This document shows positions 9,026 through 18,369 of a stretch of 64,000 bases of DNA, one piece after another. Under the pieces are notes generated by a model. It saw only the letters and a list, made by a program, of their open reading frames with translations. It was not told where the DNA came from and searched no databases. Each line of letters opens with the position of its first letter. Positions within the stretch are counted from its first letter, which is position 1. The translations under genes were made by a program, and so were the position numbers. Source of the DNA: Methanobacterium sp. UBA410 (GTDB lineage Archaea; Methanobacteriota; Methanobacteria; Methanobacteriales; Methanobacteriaceae); contig DAHH01000015.1 of assembly GCA_002498385.1 (NCBI GenBank), positions 80,087 through 144,086 on the forward strand, in the 5' to 3' direction.

Positions 9026-10243
9026 ATGTACACAAGAGAAATTAAACTTTCAGGCCATATAATAGATTCTTTAATGCTTCCAAAAACCCTTGATCTCATA
9101 ATGGACAAGGGAGGAGACTTCAAAATACTTGATTTTAAGGTTGGTAAACACAAAAAGGATGCAAGCCATGCAACTATACGCGTCGCAGCAGATACAGAAT
9201 CTCTCCTTGAAGAAATACTCGATGAGCTCAGCGAAATTGGAGCACTGGTTGTTGAGATAGGGGAAGTTCAGCTCCTCAGATCCGAGAAGGACAAAACTCT
9301 TCCAACAGATTTTTATTCAACAACACATCATCCAACTTACATAAGGTTTGAAGATGAGTGGATACCTGTTGAAGGCATAGAAATGGACTGTATGATAGTT
9401 GTTGACCCTGAAAAGAAAAGGGCAGTCTGCAAGCCAATCGGTAAGATCAAAAAGGGTGAACTCATTGTCGTTGGAAGGGAGGGAATAAAGGTTGTGCCTC
9501 CAGAGCGTCCAAGAGGTAAAAAAGGTGTTTTCGAGTTCATGTCAAGCACCGCCTCTTCTGAAAAACCCGTAAAGTCCATAGTCAAGAAGATAGCATCTGA
9601 AATAAAAGATATAAAAAGTAAAAACGGTAAAATTGCAGTGGTTGCAGGACCTGCAGTGGTGCACACAGGTTCAGCACCTGTACTGGCACAGATGATCAAG
9701 GATGGAATCATCGACGCCCTCTTTGCAGGCAACGCACTTGCAACCCACGACATAGAAAGTGCGCTCTACGGCACGTCCCTTGGAATATGTGTAAAAAGCG
9801 GTGAAGCCACTGCAAGGGGACACAAACATCACATATATGCTATAAATGAGATAAATAAGGCAGGATCCATAAGGGAAGCCGTTGAAAAGGGCATACTCAA
9901 AAAGGGAATAATGTACGAGTGCATTAAAAATAATGTACCATACGTACTTGCAGGGTCAATAAGAGACGATGGTCCACTCCCTGATGTTATAACAGATACA
10001 ATGGAAGCTCAAGATGAGATGAGGAAGTACGTTAGGGACGTTGACATGGTGATAATGATATCAACCATGCTCCACTCCATAGCAGTTGGAAACATGATCC
10101 CATCACACGTGAAAAGTATATGCGTGGACATAAACCCTGCAACCGTGACAAAACTCGCAGACAGGGGCAGTGCCCAGGTGGTTGGAATTGTGACAGATAT
10201 CGGAGCATTCTTACCATTACTCTATGAGGAACTGTCAGATTAA
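9026..10243 (+). CDS. LOR/SDH-domain enzyme, TIGR00300 family (possible archaeal ornithine cyclodeaminase)
   Basis: The 405-residue protein has the N-terminal domain seen in lysine-ketoglutarate reductase/saccharopine dehydrogenase bifunctional enzymes (MYTREIKLSGHIIDS..., DHATIR-like core) and a nucleotide-binding C-terminal half (GKIAVVAGPAVVHTGSAPVLAQMI). This matches the archaeal TIGR00300 family; I recall a methanococcal homologue reported to act as an ornithine cyclodeaminase (ornithine to proline plus ammonia), but I cannot verify that. Neighbouring arginine/agmatine genes make an amino-acid role plausible. The ATG at 9026 is preferred over the GTG at 9017, which lies in the ribosome-binding AAGGTGG. 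Confidence 0.8.
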   Translation: MYTREIKLSGHIIDSLMLPKTLDLIMDKGGDFKILDFKVGKHKKDASHATIRVAADTESLLEEILDELSEIGALVVEIGEVQLLRSEKDKTLPTDFYSTTHHPTYIRFEDEWIPVEGIEMDCMIVVDPEKKRAVCKPIGKIKKGELIVVGREGIKVVPPERPRGKKGVFEFMSSTASSEKPVKSIVKKIASEIKDIKSKNGKIAVVAGPAVVHTGSAPVLAQMIKDGIIDALFAGNALATHDIESALYGTSLGICVKSGEATARGHKHHIYAINEINKAGSIREAVEKGILKKGIMYECIKNNVPYVLAGSIRDDGPLPDVITDTMEAQDEMRKYVRDVDMVIMISTMLHSIAVGNMIPSHVKSICVDINPATVTKLADRGSAQVVGIVTDIGAFLPLLYEELSD

Positions 10244-10326
10244 TTTCCTTCCCCCCTTCTTTCTTTTTTCTCTCCTCATCTTTCCTCTTTCTTTCTTTTT
10301 TCTCTTCTCTTTCTACCTTCTTTTCC
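10244..10326 (+). terminator. Long homopyrimidine tract after the LOR/SDH gene
   Basis: Directly after the stop codon, 83 nt contain only two purines: runs of C, CTTT and T6-7. U-rich tracts act as archaeal terminators, which fits the position, but this one is much longer than the oligo-T runs after other genes in the window (for example 7876-7882). The complementary strand is a GA-rich run. Confidence 0.55.
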
Positions 10327-10460
10327 AGTTATAAACCATTTTTCTCATTCCATTTCATCCTGATTGATGTTTTATACTAAGATGAAGTTTATACAGAATT
10401 AAAACGTATATAAAGAATTCGATTGCCAAATTTGTTTTTGAAATGTGGAATTAAAGCCAT

Positions 10461-11192
10461 TCACCATATTTTATTCCATCTGCCTCTGGGATAATCGAAG
10501 TAATGCCACTCTGATATGAATTCAATCCCTTCATTAAGTTTTTCTATCCACTTTCCTCCTCTTTTGATTCCCCAATGAAGTGCTGCGTCTATCTGGTATT
10601 GATTCTTAATTAGATTCTGTTTTTGACTCTGTTTTACGAGCGACGGTGAAGTGGTTTCAAGAAGCATTTCAGCAGCTGGAAATGATGTTATCAACTTATT
10701 CATCAGGGCTTTTACATTTTTTTCTGAAAGTACATCAACACTCCTTCTGCAATAATCAAAACAGATTTCTTACGATCTACTTCATCAATCCATGAATAAT
10801 CAAAGAAAACTTGGGGTATCATCCTGTAACGATCTGTTTCATCAAAAAAGTGCATTCTGGTGGTCTCAGGCAGATCCAGATCGTACCATTGAACCTTGCC
10901 GTTGTCCAATCTAGAAAAGCGGGTGTCAAGACCATAACCAATATTAAGGGTAACAGCCTGGGGATGCCTGTTAATAAAAGCTTCTGGCGCCCTGTCCAGA
11001 AGTTCTGTTCTAACAACAGCACTGATCTGGGTTGACCCTTCCTCATCAAGCTTTGCAAAATCATTCGATTTCCTGCATGATTTCAGCAGCTTTAACATCT
11101 TTAATAATTGGATCAGAATGTTTTGCCTCAACCGCATGTGCCCAGATTGGTACAAGTAAGGTTTGGGATACTCCCTTCAAATTCTGTTTCAT
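10461..11192 (-). pseudogene. Leucine-carboxyl-methyltransferase-family SAM methyltransferase, two frameshifts
   Basis: Joining three frames rebuilds an LCMT/Ppm1-like class I methyltransferase of about 245 residues: it begins MKQNLKGVSQTLLVPIW at 11192, continues FAKLDEEGSTQISAVVRTEL, TLNIGYGLDTRFSRL and IIAEGVLMYF, and ends at 10461. The first break is near 11060-11066 (two bases missing where EYDF is expected). The second is in a run of seven A (coding strand) near 10713-10719, where one more A restores KKNVKALMNKL. Two independent breaks argue for real decay rather than one sequencing error. Related archaeal proteins methylate small molecules; the substrate is unknown. Confidence 0.82.
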
Positions 11193-11410
11193 TTTTATCA
11201 CTCAAATTGCAATCCATTTTATATTGAAATTATAAGACTTTAAGAAGTTTAGACCACTTTAAAAATGTGTTTTTTTTTGGAATGGCTTAAACTTCGAGTA
11301 AAATTTATACTAATAATTTAAATTAATAAGTAAATTAATGCCAGTTTATTGCCTAAACTATTGAATTTAAGTTAGGTAGTGAAATACTAATTGAGGTATT
11401 CATTAATTAT

Positions 11411-11474
11411 TTAAAACATCAATTAGATTAAAATTTAAAACATCAATAGATTAATTTAAAACATCAACAGCTAG
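11411..11474 (+). repeat. Three imperfect direct repeats upstream of ade
   Basis: The unit TTTAAAACATCAA occurs three times within 65 bp (from about 11410, 11434 and 11455), with related sequence between copies. The last copy ends about 10 bp before the adenine deaminase ATG. They may be regulator sites or replication-slippage products like the other spacer repeats of this window. Confidence 0.8.
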
Positions 11475-11484
11475 ATGATAAAAA

Positions 11485-13152
11485 ATGAGGATCAAAGGCA
11501 ATCTACTCAACGTTTTTACAGAAGAGATTTATCCTGCAGAAATCGAAGTGCAAGATGGAATTATAAAATGCGTGAAGCCTGTTAAAGAAGATTTGGACAA
11601 CCTTATACTCCCAGGATTTATAGACGCCCACATACACATTGAAAGCTCAATGCTCACCCCCTCAAGGTTTGCAGAAGCTGTGGTACCCCACGGTACAACC
11701 TCTGTTGTGTCGGATCCCCATGAAATTGCCAACGTCATGGGGCTTGAGGGCATTGAATACATGATAAATGATGCAGCCACAGTTCCCCTCAAGATATTTT
11801 TCACTGCACCATCATGCGTACCCGCAACACCATTTGAAACATCAAGAGCAATTATAGGTCCAAAAGAGATAGAAAAACTCCTCAAAAGGGATGAAATCGT
11901 AGCTTTAGGGGAAATGATGAACTTTCCAGGGGTTCTAAACGAAGATCCTGCAGTTATGAAAAAAATAGCCGCTGCAAAAAGGGTTGGGAAACCTGTTGAT
12001 GGTCATGCACCCCTTCTTTCAGGAGAAGAACTCTGTAAATATGTTTCTGCAGGCATATCCACAGAGCATGAATGCTCAAATGCTGCCGAGGCCCTGGAGA
12101 AAAAGAGCCTTGGAATGAAGATCATGCTTCGTGAAGGTTCGTCTGCAAGGAACCTCAAGGATCTCGCATCTACAGGTGGAGACTTCATAGTTTCAGATGA
12201 CAAGCACCCGGAAGATCTTTTAACTGGACACGTTGATGAAATGCTTAAAAAAGCCATGAATTATGGTATTGATCCGGTAAAAGCCCTGAAAATGGTTACA
12301 GTTAACCCTGCAGAGCATTACAATCTAAAAACAGGGTCACTGACACCGGGTAAGGCTGCAGATATTATTTTGGTGGATGATATTGAAAAATTAAACATTA
12401 AAAAGGTTTTAATAGATGGAAATCTTGTATCAAAAAATGGAAAACCCCTATTTAATGTGAAAACATGTAAAATTAAGAATACTTTTAATTTAAATCCAAA
12501 AGAACCATCTGATTTTGATATAAATCTAAATCGGTTAAGTAAATATTCCAATACAAAAGATAATAAAATTTTTAATGAAACACCAGACAGAACATGTACC
12601 GTGAGAGTGATTGAGGCTGTTGAGGGCCAGCTTTTAACCCTAGAATCTGAAGCTCGTTTAAGGGTGGAAAATGGAATTTTAAAACCAGATATTCAGAAAG
12701 ATGTGCTTAAAATTGCTGTTGTGGAACGCTACGGTCACCATAGAATTTCAAATGCCTTTGTGCATGGTTTCAGTTTGAAGGAAGGTGCAATTGCATCCAG
12801 TGTTGCCCACGACTCCCACAACATAGTTGTTGTTGGAACTGAGAGTCATGACATGACAGACGCTGTCAATGCAGTTTTAAAAAATGGAGGCGGGCTTGCA
12901 GCTGCAGTTCATGGAAACTGCACCACTTTAAAACTCCCTGTGGCAGGCCTCATGAGTAACGAAACAGTGCGTGAAGTTTCATCCAGTTTGAGTTTCCTTC
13001 AAAGCATTGTGAAAAAGATGGGCTGTGAAATGGAATCTCCATTTATGGCACTGTCTTTTATGGCCCTACTCGTGATCCCTCATCTTAAAATAAGTGATAT
13101 GGGTCTCTTTGATGCGGATAAATTTGATTTTGTGGATGTTGTGAAGGGTTAA
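11485..13152 (+). CDS. ade: Adenine deaminase
   Basis: Ade deaminates adenine to hypoxanthine in purine salvage. The 555-residue amidohydrolase shows the metal-binding LPGFIDAHIHIESSM, VVPHGTTSVVSDPHEIANV, the DGHAP segment, EHECSN and SDDKHPEDLL, all typical of Ade, and a C-terminal Ade domain (RYGHHRISNAFVHGF, VAHDSHNIVVVG). Length and domain order are normal. The gene stands alone in its strand context; GMP synthase subunit A, another purine gene, lies 1 kb downstream. Confidence 0.95.
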   Translation: MRIKGNLLNVFTEEIYPAEIEVQDGIIKCVKPVKEDLDNLILPGFIDAHIHIESSMLTPSRFAEAVVPHGTTSVVSDPHEIANVMGLEGIEYMINDAATVPLKIFFTAPSCVPATPFETSRAIIGPKEIEKLLKRDEIVALGEMMNFPGVLNEDPAVMKKIAAAKRVGKPVDGHAPLLSGEELCKYVSAGISTEHECSNAAEALEKKSLGMKIMLREGSSARNLKDLASTGGDFIVSDDKHPEDLLTGHVDEMLKKAMNYGIDPVKALKMVTVNPAEHYNLKTGSLTPGKAADIILVDDIEKLNIKKVLIDGNLVSKNGKPLFNVKTCKIKNTFNLNPKEPSDFDINLNRLSKYSNTKDNKIFNETPDRTCTVRVIEAVEGQLLTLESEARLRVENGILKPDIQKDVLKIAVVERYGHHRISNAFVHGFSLKEGAIASSVAHDSHNIVVVGTESHDMTDAVNAVLKNGGGLAAAVHGNCTTLKLPVAGLMSNETVREVSSSLSFLQSIVKKMGCEMESPFMALSFMALLVIPHLKISDMGLFDADKFDFVDVVKG

Positions 13153-13173
13153 CCCCTTCAAAAGCTTTTTTTT
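13143..13173 (+). terminator. Hairpin plus T8 terminator at the end of ade
   Basis: A 6-bp stem (GAAGGG 13143-13148 with CCCTTC 13154-13159, loop TTAAC) overlaps the ade stop codon and is followed within 6 nt by eight T (13166-13173). This resembles a bacterial intrinsic terminator; archaeal polymerase needs only the T run. Confidence 0.6.
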
Positions 13174-13208
13174 GGGATTCCATCTTTAGTTACATCTTTA
13201 GATTTCAG

Positions 13209-13841
13209 TTATTCTGATTTATCATCGTACTTGCTGAAGGCTTCTGAAATCTTTTTCATGGCTTTTTTGTGTTCTGTACCACCCACTTTATTAACAACCC
13301 TTGAGATCTCGCTCATCCTGTGGCGGTAAAGTTTTTCCATGTCACCTGAAACCATGTCCATTCGTGTGAGGTAAACCAGGGCCTCTATTATTCCATAGAT
13401 TGCCCTGTTTAAGGGTTCCACGCATTCACATTTTTTAACAACGTCATGAACCTCAGCCTTCAAGACCGTTGCCGTGGACAAACCAAACTGATCTTCCTTT
13501 TCCATATCTTTTATATAGGTCACTTCTGCGATGAAGAATGCATCCGCATTTTTTACATAAAAATCTTGATTATATTTCTCAAAACTGTCTAAAGATAAGT
13601 TTCCTAACGTTGATTCTACAAAAACGGTTGGATCCTTGAGTATGTTCACAACGAACCTTCTCTCTTCCTTCACATTTTTAACTGTGTGGGATCCCTGGTG
13701 CAGGTGAAGTGCCACCTCCCCCTCGCCCGTGCAGATAACCCCTATTGGAGCTGCGTTAGGACTGCCGTCCCTGCTTTTTGTGGTTACAACTGTTTCATAG
13801 AGCATTCCTTTTCTCATTCCAACTGATCCAAGATTTAACAT
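13209..13841 (-). CDS. DUF447 family flavin-binding-fold protein
   Basis: About 210 residues with the split-barrel flavin-reductase-like fold expected for DUF447: an N-terminal MLYETVVTTKSRDGSPNAAPIGV segment, a typical FMN-contact region, then a helical C-terminal part (AIYGIIEALVYLTRMD). Structures of family members contain FMN, but no reaction has been established as far as I know. The ATG at 13841 is chosen because AGGAG lies 7 nt upstream; the frame also offers a TTG at 13847. It converges on ade, with 56 bp between the stops. Confidence 0.82.
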   Translation of the reverse strand: MLNLGSVGMRKGMLYETVVTTKSRDGSPNAAPIGVICTGEGEVALHLHQGSHTVKNVKEERRFVVNILKDPTVFVESTLGNLSLDSFEKYNQDFYVKNADAFFIAEVTYIKDMEKEDQFGLSTATVLKAEVHDVVKKCECVEPLNRAIYGIIEALVYLTRMDMVSGDMEKLYRHRMSEISRVVNKVGGTEHKKAMKKISEAFSKYDDKSE

Positions 13842-13895
13842 TTTCAAACTCCTTTTATAACATGAAAAGAACTAAAAAAATCAGAAGTATCAGAT

Positions 13896-14075
13896 TTAAC
13901 GTGGATGGCGATAGTGCACCTTCAAAAGTTTGTATATTATGTAGGCTATTATGACCACGAGTATGACCGGCAGTAACCATATCAGAAGGTAAACCAGGAT
14001 CACTGCAAGTACCACTGCCATCACTATAAATAAAAAGTCTTCCAAATCCATGATCTTATTTTTGTAGGTTGGCAT
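13896..14075 (-). CDS. Small membrane protein of unknown function
   Basis: The 59-residue protein MPTYKNKI... carries one long or two close hydrophobic segments (FIVMAVVLAVILVYLLIWLL and PVILVVIIAYIIYKLL), then a short basic tail with LKVHYRHPR. The frame is open further upstream to 14198, but that would run across the divergent guaAA start; 14075 is the more sensible start. I do not recognise a family. It is divergent from guaAA with about 85 bp between them. Confidence 0.55.
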   Translation of the reverse strand: MPTYKNKIMDLEDFLFIVMAVVLAVILVYLLIWLLPVILVVIIAYIIYKLLKVHYRHPR

Positions 14076-14160
14076 AAATATATTTCCACTAAAGGATCCC
14101 ACCAAAACATAATTAACTGAAAGGATACAACTAATGATATAGACGTGAGGAGACAATAAA

Positions 14161-14727
14161 TTGAAGATACTCGTTATAAACAACCATGGACAGTACAACC
14201 ACAGGATCCACAGGGCACTGCACTACCTGAAAATCCCTTCAGAGCTAATTCCAAATACAACTTCATTAAAGGAGATAAAGGAGAAGGATCCCGCAGGCCT
14301 TATCTTAGGGGGAGGCCCATCCATTGAAAGGGCTGGAAACTGTGCAGAGTACATTGAAAAACTGGAAATCCCAATACTTGGCATTTGCCTAGGCCACCAG
14401 ATCATTGCAAAAACCTTCGGCGGTGAAATAGGAATTGCAGGCATTGAAAGCTATGCAAAGGTGCGTTTAAACATAGTGGATAAAGACGATATCTTCAAGG
14501 GCCTTGGAGATTCCGTGGAGGTGTGGGCATCCCACAAGGATGAGGTTAAAACGCTCCCCAAAGACTTTAAACTTCTGGCATCCTCATCCATATGTGGAGT
14601 TGAGGCCATGAAGCATCAAACCAAACCTATTTATGGTATACAGTTCCACCCTGAAGTCCATCATACAGAACATGGCGAAAAGATCTTTGAAAACTTCTAT
14701 GAGGTTTGCAGGGAATTTAAAAAATAG
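14161..14727 (+). CDS. guaAA: GMP synthase, glutamine amidotransferase subunit A
   Basis: Subunit A of the archaeal two-part GMP synthase hydrolyses glutamine and passes ammonia to subunit B. Seen: LILGGGPSIERAG, the nucleophile elbow LGICLGHQIIA with the catalytic Cys, and the His-Glu pair in GIQFHPEVHHTE. It starts with TTG at 14161; GAGGAG ends 8 nt upstream and no better start exists. Its partner guaAB is on the same strand 15 kb downstream (29948). In several Methanobacteriales I recall the two genes being neighbours, so the separation is notable. Confidence 0.95.
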   Translation: MKILVINNHGQYNHRIHRALHYLKIPSELIPNTTSLKEIKEKDPAGLILGGGPSIERAGNCAEYIEKLEIPILGICLGHQIIAKTFGGEIGIAGIESYAKVRLNIVDKDDIFKGLGDSVEVWASHKDEVKTLPKDFKLLASSSICGVEAMKHQTKPIYGIQFHPEVHHTEHGEKIFENFYEVCREFKK

Positions 14728-14898
14728 GGATCCTCTATTTACAGGAGGAACTGATTATTTTATTTATTATTCCATTTTATTTTTAATATAATTTTTTCAT
14801 GAAAATTTTTTTATTTAAGATCTTGTAATTTTATTCAATATTCCAATTTATTCATAGTTCATGAGATCAAATTTTAAAAGATCTTAAACTTTCATCAT

Positions 14899-16464
14899 TC
14901 AATTTAAGGAGTAGACCTTCAGATCCTTCAGGTTCCCCCGGGTTATCTCATTGTAACCTGTTAAGTTGACAGATTGATTCGAGCCCCACACTAAGTAGTA
15001 TTCAACTCCACACTTTTCCAGATCATTTTGAAGCTCTGCAGAACTGATGTTTTTCTGTGCCTGACCATAAACCGTGATATTCATGTAGTAAGCCAAATAA
15101 TTCAGGTCGGTTAATTGATCGTTGGTGGCTACATTGCCATGAACACCGTACTGTCCCATCAAGGTACTGCTCAAATTGTAGATGTCTTCTCCAGTGTGGA
15201 GATTTCCAGCCAGGTAGTTTGCAGGCATGACTACAAATGAATAGGCAAAAATCAGGAGAACCGCTGCTTTTCGCACCTTTGCAAATCTTTCTTTTGTAAA
15301 GAAGTCCGTTTTAAAGAGCATGTTGATAAGATGGCCGCCCATTAAAATTAAAAGAACGTATATAAGCCATATGTACCTTTCTTCTACAAGGATCATGAGG
15401 TAACCACCGGCACTGATCAACACAGTTACCAGGGGATAAACCACTTCACCATGCAAGATCAGCCTACGGGGTGGCTGAATGCACATCAGGATGTAGGCTA
15501 AAAGTATCAAAAGCGACAGACACGAGAAAGAATTTAATATTGCCATCGTTTGAATTGTGTTGTTTTTTATGAGGTTCAGCTGGTACCTGAAGTTGTACCA
15601 CGATGAGAAGGGGCTCCATTCTTTGGGTTCAAAATTTGAATTGACCTCACCTGGTTTGGAAATTCCCTGGGAGTACTGGGGAAATCCCTGCGATTGGGGA
15701 CCGACAAGTGCATGGTTAAATGTTCCAGATGTTCCGAAGGTTAATTTTCCCTCTTTACCACTTATCAAACCTATCCATATTCCGCTTATTGCAAGAAATA
15801 CTGTAAAGCCCAGGATCAGATTTTTAAGTACTTTTTTTCTCATCTCCTTCGGGGAATTCCTGAAGTAATGGAGAACGTTTAAAACCAGGAAACTGGCAAT
15901 AAAAAAGGTAAAACCGTAACTTTTGGTTAGATAAGCAAGTACACCCAAGAGTCCACAGATAACACCATGGGAGAGTTTACTAGGATAATCTGGGTCAAAT
16001 ATTACTGCAAGGTAATAAACCAGAACGCAGACCATGAGAAGGTCCGGTGTAATCACGCTTAAAGCGAAGTAAAGCACAACAGGTATGGCCGTGAAGAGAA
16101 CCACAGTTCTAACAACTTCTTCCATCTTAAATCTGTAGGAGAGCTGTCTTAAACCGATTATCGTGAAAAATCCCAGGGTTAGGGAGAGCAGCTTTGTGGA
16201 GTAAAGGGTAGAAACAGGTGTTTTTGCAAAAAACAGGAAAGGTATCATTAACCAGGATAGGAGAGGTCCATAGTAAGCACTGATTACTTTATAAAATGCT
16301 CCGGTCATGTAGCCCTTTGCTATGCCAATGTACTGTATTCCATCAGGGTTGATCTGGTACTGGTAGTACCTCAGAAGAAAAAGACCCAGCAAAGTGTAGG
16401 TGATTAAAACCAGAATCAAGCGCAGATCCAATCGTTGCAGATTATCACGGTTAATTAAACGCAT
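14899..16464 (-). CDS. GT-C type membrane glycosyltransferase-like protein (GT39/PMT-like), copy 1
   Basis: The 521-residue protein has about ten membrane segments and a C-terminal soluble part ending LKVYSLN. The N-terminal exoplasmic loop after the first helix (YQINPDGIQYIGIAKGY) carries the acidic residue placed as in ArnT/PMT family enzymes, which move sugars from polyprenyl phosphates to acceptors outside the membrane. The donor and acceptor are unknown. It is clearly paralogous to the protein at 27990-29633: shared VLYYLAVIFDPDY-like, FGTSGTFNHALVGP and YYLVWGSNQS segments. A GGAAG precedes the ATG. It lies at the left edge of the accessory island. Confidence 0.72.
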   Translation of the reverse strand: MRLINRDNLQRLDLRLILVLITYTLLGLFLLRYYQYQINPDGIQYIGIAKGYMTGAFYKVISAYYGPLLSWLMIPFLFFAKTPVSTLYSTKLLSLTLGFFTIIGLRQLSYRFKMEEVVRTVVLFTAIPVVLYFALSVITPDLLMVCVLVYYLAVIFDPDYPSKLSHGVICGLLGVLAYLTKSYGFTFFIASFLVLNVLHYFRNSPKEMRKKVLKNLILGFTVFLAISGIWIGLISGKEGKLTFGTSGTFNHALVGPQSQGFPQYSQGISKPGEVNSNFEPKEWSPFSSWYNFRYQLNLIKNNTIQTMAILNSFSCLSLLILLAYILMCIQPPRRLILHGEVVYPLVTVLISAGGYLMILVEERYIWLIYVLLILMGGHLINMLFKTDFFTKERFAKVRKAAVLLIFAYSFVVMPANYLAGNLHTGEDIYNLSSTLMGQYGVHGNVATNDQLTDLNYLAYYMNITVYGQAQKNISSAELQNDLEKCGVEYYLVWGSNQSVNLTGYNEITRGNLKDLKVYSLN

Positions 16465-16666
16465 TTTAATCTTCCTATAACCCTTAATCTTAAATTTAGT
16501 ACTTTATGAATTAAATTTTCACTTTCTGCTTAATTGTGAACGAATTTTTATATAGATTAAAAAGTGTGGGCCATTTTTTTAAAAAATTTGATTTTCAGTT
16601 TAAATGTAATTTAAAATCTACAGGTAAAATTTAAAATTTCATCGTAAAAAAGGGGTTTGAAGAGTT

Positions 16667-18289
16667 TTATTTCTCCTCATGGTACTCTTCTTCAGCATTC
16701 ACTTTCCATAGGTTGTCCTTTGATTTTACACCGTTTATTATGTTTTCAACTGCCTTCATTGCAGTGAGCATGGAGTGGTCCATGTTGTTGTAGCGGTGCA
16801 TACCGTTTCTTCCTATGAGGAAAAGGTTTTCAAAGCTGTCTGTGAAGTTTTTCACAACGTCAAACCTGTCGTAGGTTCCAAAGTATGCTGGGTAGGTTTT
16901 TTGAACGTGTATAACAATGTTGTCCAGCACGTTTTTCTTCTCTATTATGTCGATCTTGGCAAGCTCATCGATTGCAAAGTCTGCAAATTCCTCATCTGAC
17001 ATGTTCCACATGTCGTCTCCCTCATTGCAGAAGTATTCAAGACCTATCCAAACGTTGTCTTCATCTGCAACCATGTACGGGCTCCAGTTGTTGAATATCT
17101 GGAGTCTTCCTATTTTAACGTCCCTTTCCTGTATGTATATCCAGTTGTCAGGCACCACGTTGTTGATGGTCTTGTTTCTGGTTTCATTCTTGATCTTCAT
17201 CTCCTTCAGGAGGAGTCCCACAGTTATGAAATCACGGTACATAAGTCCCTGTGCCACTTCCTTAACGTCTGAAGGAACATCACTTTCAAATGAGTTTATG
17301 AGGTCTCGAACTGGCATGGTAGAGAAGAAATAGTCTCCTGTTACAGTTTTAATTTCTCCTGTCTCTTCATTTCTTATTTTGATTGAGGATATACTATTTC
17401 CGTCTCCTTCTATTCCCACAGCCCTACGTTTGTGGTGTATTTCTCCACCGTTTTCTTCTACGAGTTCTGCAACCTTTTCCCACATCTGTCCTGGACCATG
17501 TTTGGGGTACATGAACTGTCCTATCAAACTGGTTTCAACGTTCTTCTGGGATATGGATGAATCTCTTTTAAAGCTTTTCTTTATTGCATACAAAACTGCC
17601 TTTTTAATTGAAAGCCCTTTTATTCTCTGTGCACCCCAGTCAGCTGCAATGTCACTGCACTTAACTCCCCAGACCTTTTCTGTGTAATCCTTAAAGAAGG
17701 TGTGGTACAGCTCCACTCCGAACCTGTTTATGAAAAAGTCCTCAAGGGAGTTTTCCTCATCGATCTTGTGAAGGGATGACTTTAGGTAGCCCAAACCTAT
17801 TTTAACTGCCCTCTTTATTCCAAGATTTGCGAAGGTGTTGTAGTTCAGGGATACAGGGTAATCGAAGAATTTTCTCAGGAAAAATATTCTTGAGAGCCTG
17901 CTGCGGTTGAGCATCACCTCATCGGTTTCTTCAGGATCTGGTGATTTGCATTTCTGGGGTTTTTTGGATCCTACAGGCCTCCGTAGACATTCCCTGGAGA
18001 TGGGAACTTCCCGTCCCACTGCCCTATCGTCCTTGGCTGGTGCACCCTGTAATGGTAAGATGTTCTGCCACCAGTTCATAACCCTGTCAGACTTTGAAAA
18101 AAACCTGTGTCCTCCAATGTCTATCCTGTTACCTTTATAGTTAACTGTTTTTGAAATACCACCTATGTAATCCGTTGCTTCATATATAATAGGTTTTATA
18201 TCTGTTTTATCAAGCAGTTCGTAGGCTGCAGTCAGCCCTGCAGGTCCTGCACCTATTATAATGGCTGTTTTTTGATCTTTTTGACTCAT
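16667..18289 (-). CDS. FAD/NAD(P)-binding oxidoreductase, amine-oxidase/UDP-galactopyranose-mutase-like
   Basis: The N-terminus is a dinucleotide-binding fold (AIIIGAGPAGLTAAYELL, then IIYEATDYIGG), followed by GNRIDIGGHRFF, a flavin contact typical of UDP-galactopyranose mutase and protoporphyrinogen-oxidase-like proteins, and a C-terminal FAD motif NLFLIGRNGMHRYNNMDHSM. At 540 residues it is longer than classical Glf, as is usual for the archaeal/bacterial group found in polysaccharide loci. The likely role is modification of a nucleotide- or lipid-linked sugar for surface glycans; this is inferred from the GT-C and GtrA neighbours. Intact. Confidence 0.75.
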   Translation of the reverse strand: MSQKDQKTAIIIGAGPAGLTAAYELLDKTDIKPIIYEATDYIGGISKTVNYKGNRIDIGGHRFFSKSDRVMNWWQNILPLQGAPAKDDRAVGREVPISRECLRRPVGSKKPQKCKSPDPEETDEVMLNRSRLSRIFFLRKFFDYPVSLNYNTFANLGIKRAVKIGLGYLKSSLHKIDEENSLEDFFINRFGVELYHTFFKDYTEKVWGVKCSDIAADWGAQRIKGLSIKKAVLYAIKKSFKRDSSISQKNVETSLIGQFMYPKHGPGQMWEKVAELVEENGGEIHHKRRAVGIEGDGNSISSIKIRNEETGEIKTVTGDYFFSTMPVRDLINSFESDVPSDVKEVAQGLMYRDFITVGLLLKEMKIKNETRNKTINNVVPDNWIYIQERDVKIGRLQIFNNWSPYMVADEDNVWIGLEYFCNEGDDMWNMSDEEFADFAIDELAKIDIIEKKNVLDNIVIHVQKTYPAYFGTYDRFDVVKNFTDSFENLFLIGRNGMHRYNNMDHSMLTAMKAVENIINGVKSKDNLWKVNAEEEYHEEK

Positions 18290-18369
18290 TTTATTTTATA
18301 CTCCTACAATTCCTGTAAAAAAAGAATTAATTGAAATGCATTTAGACCTTTTATCTTTTTAAGCCTTTA

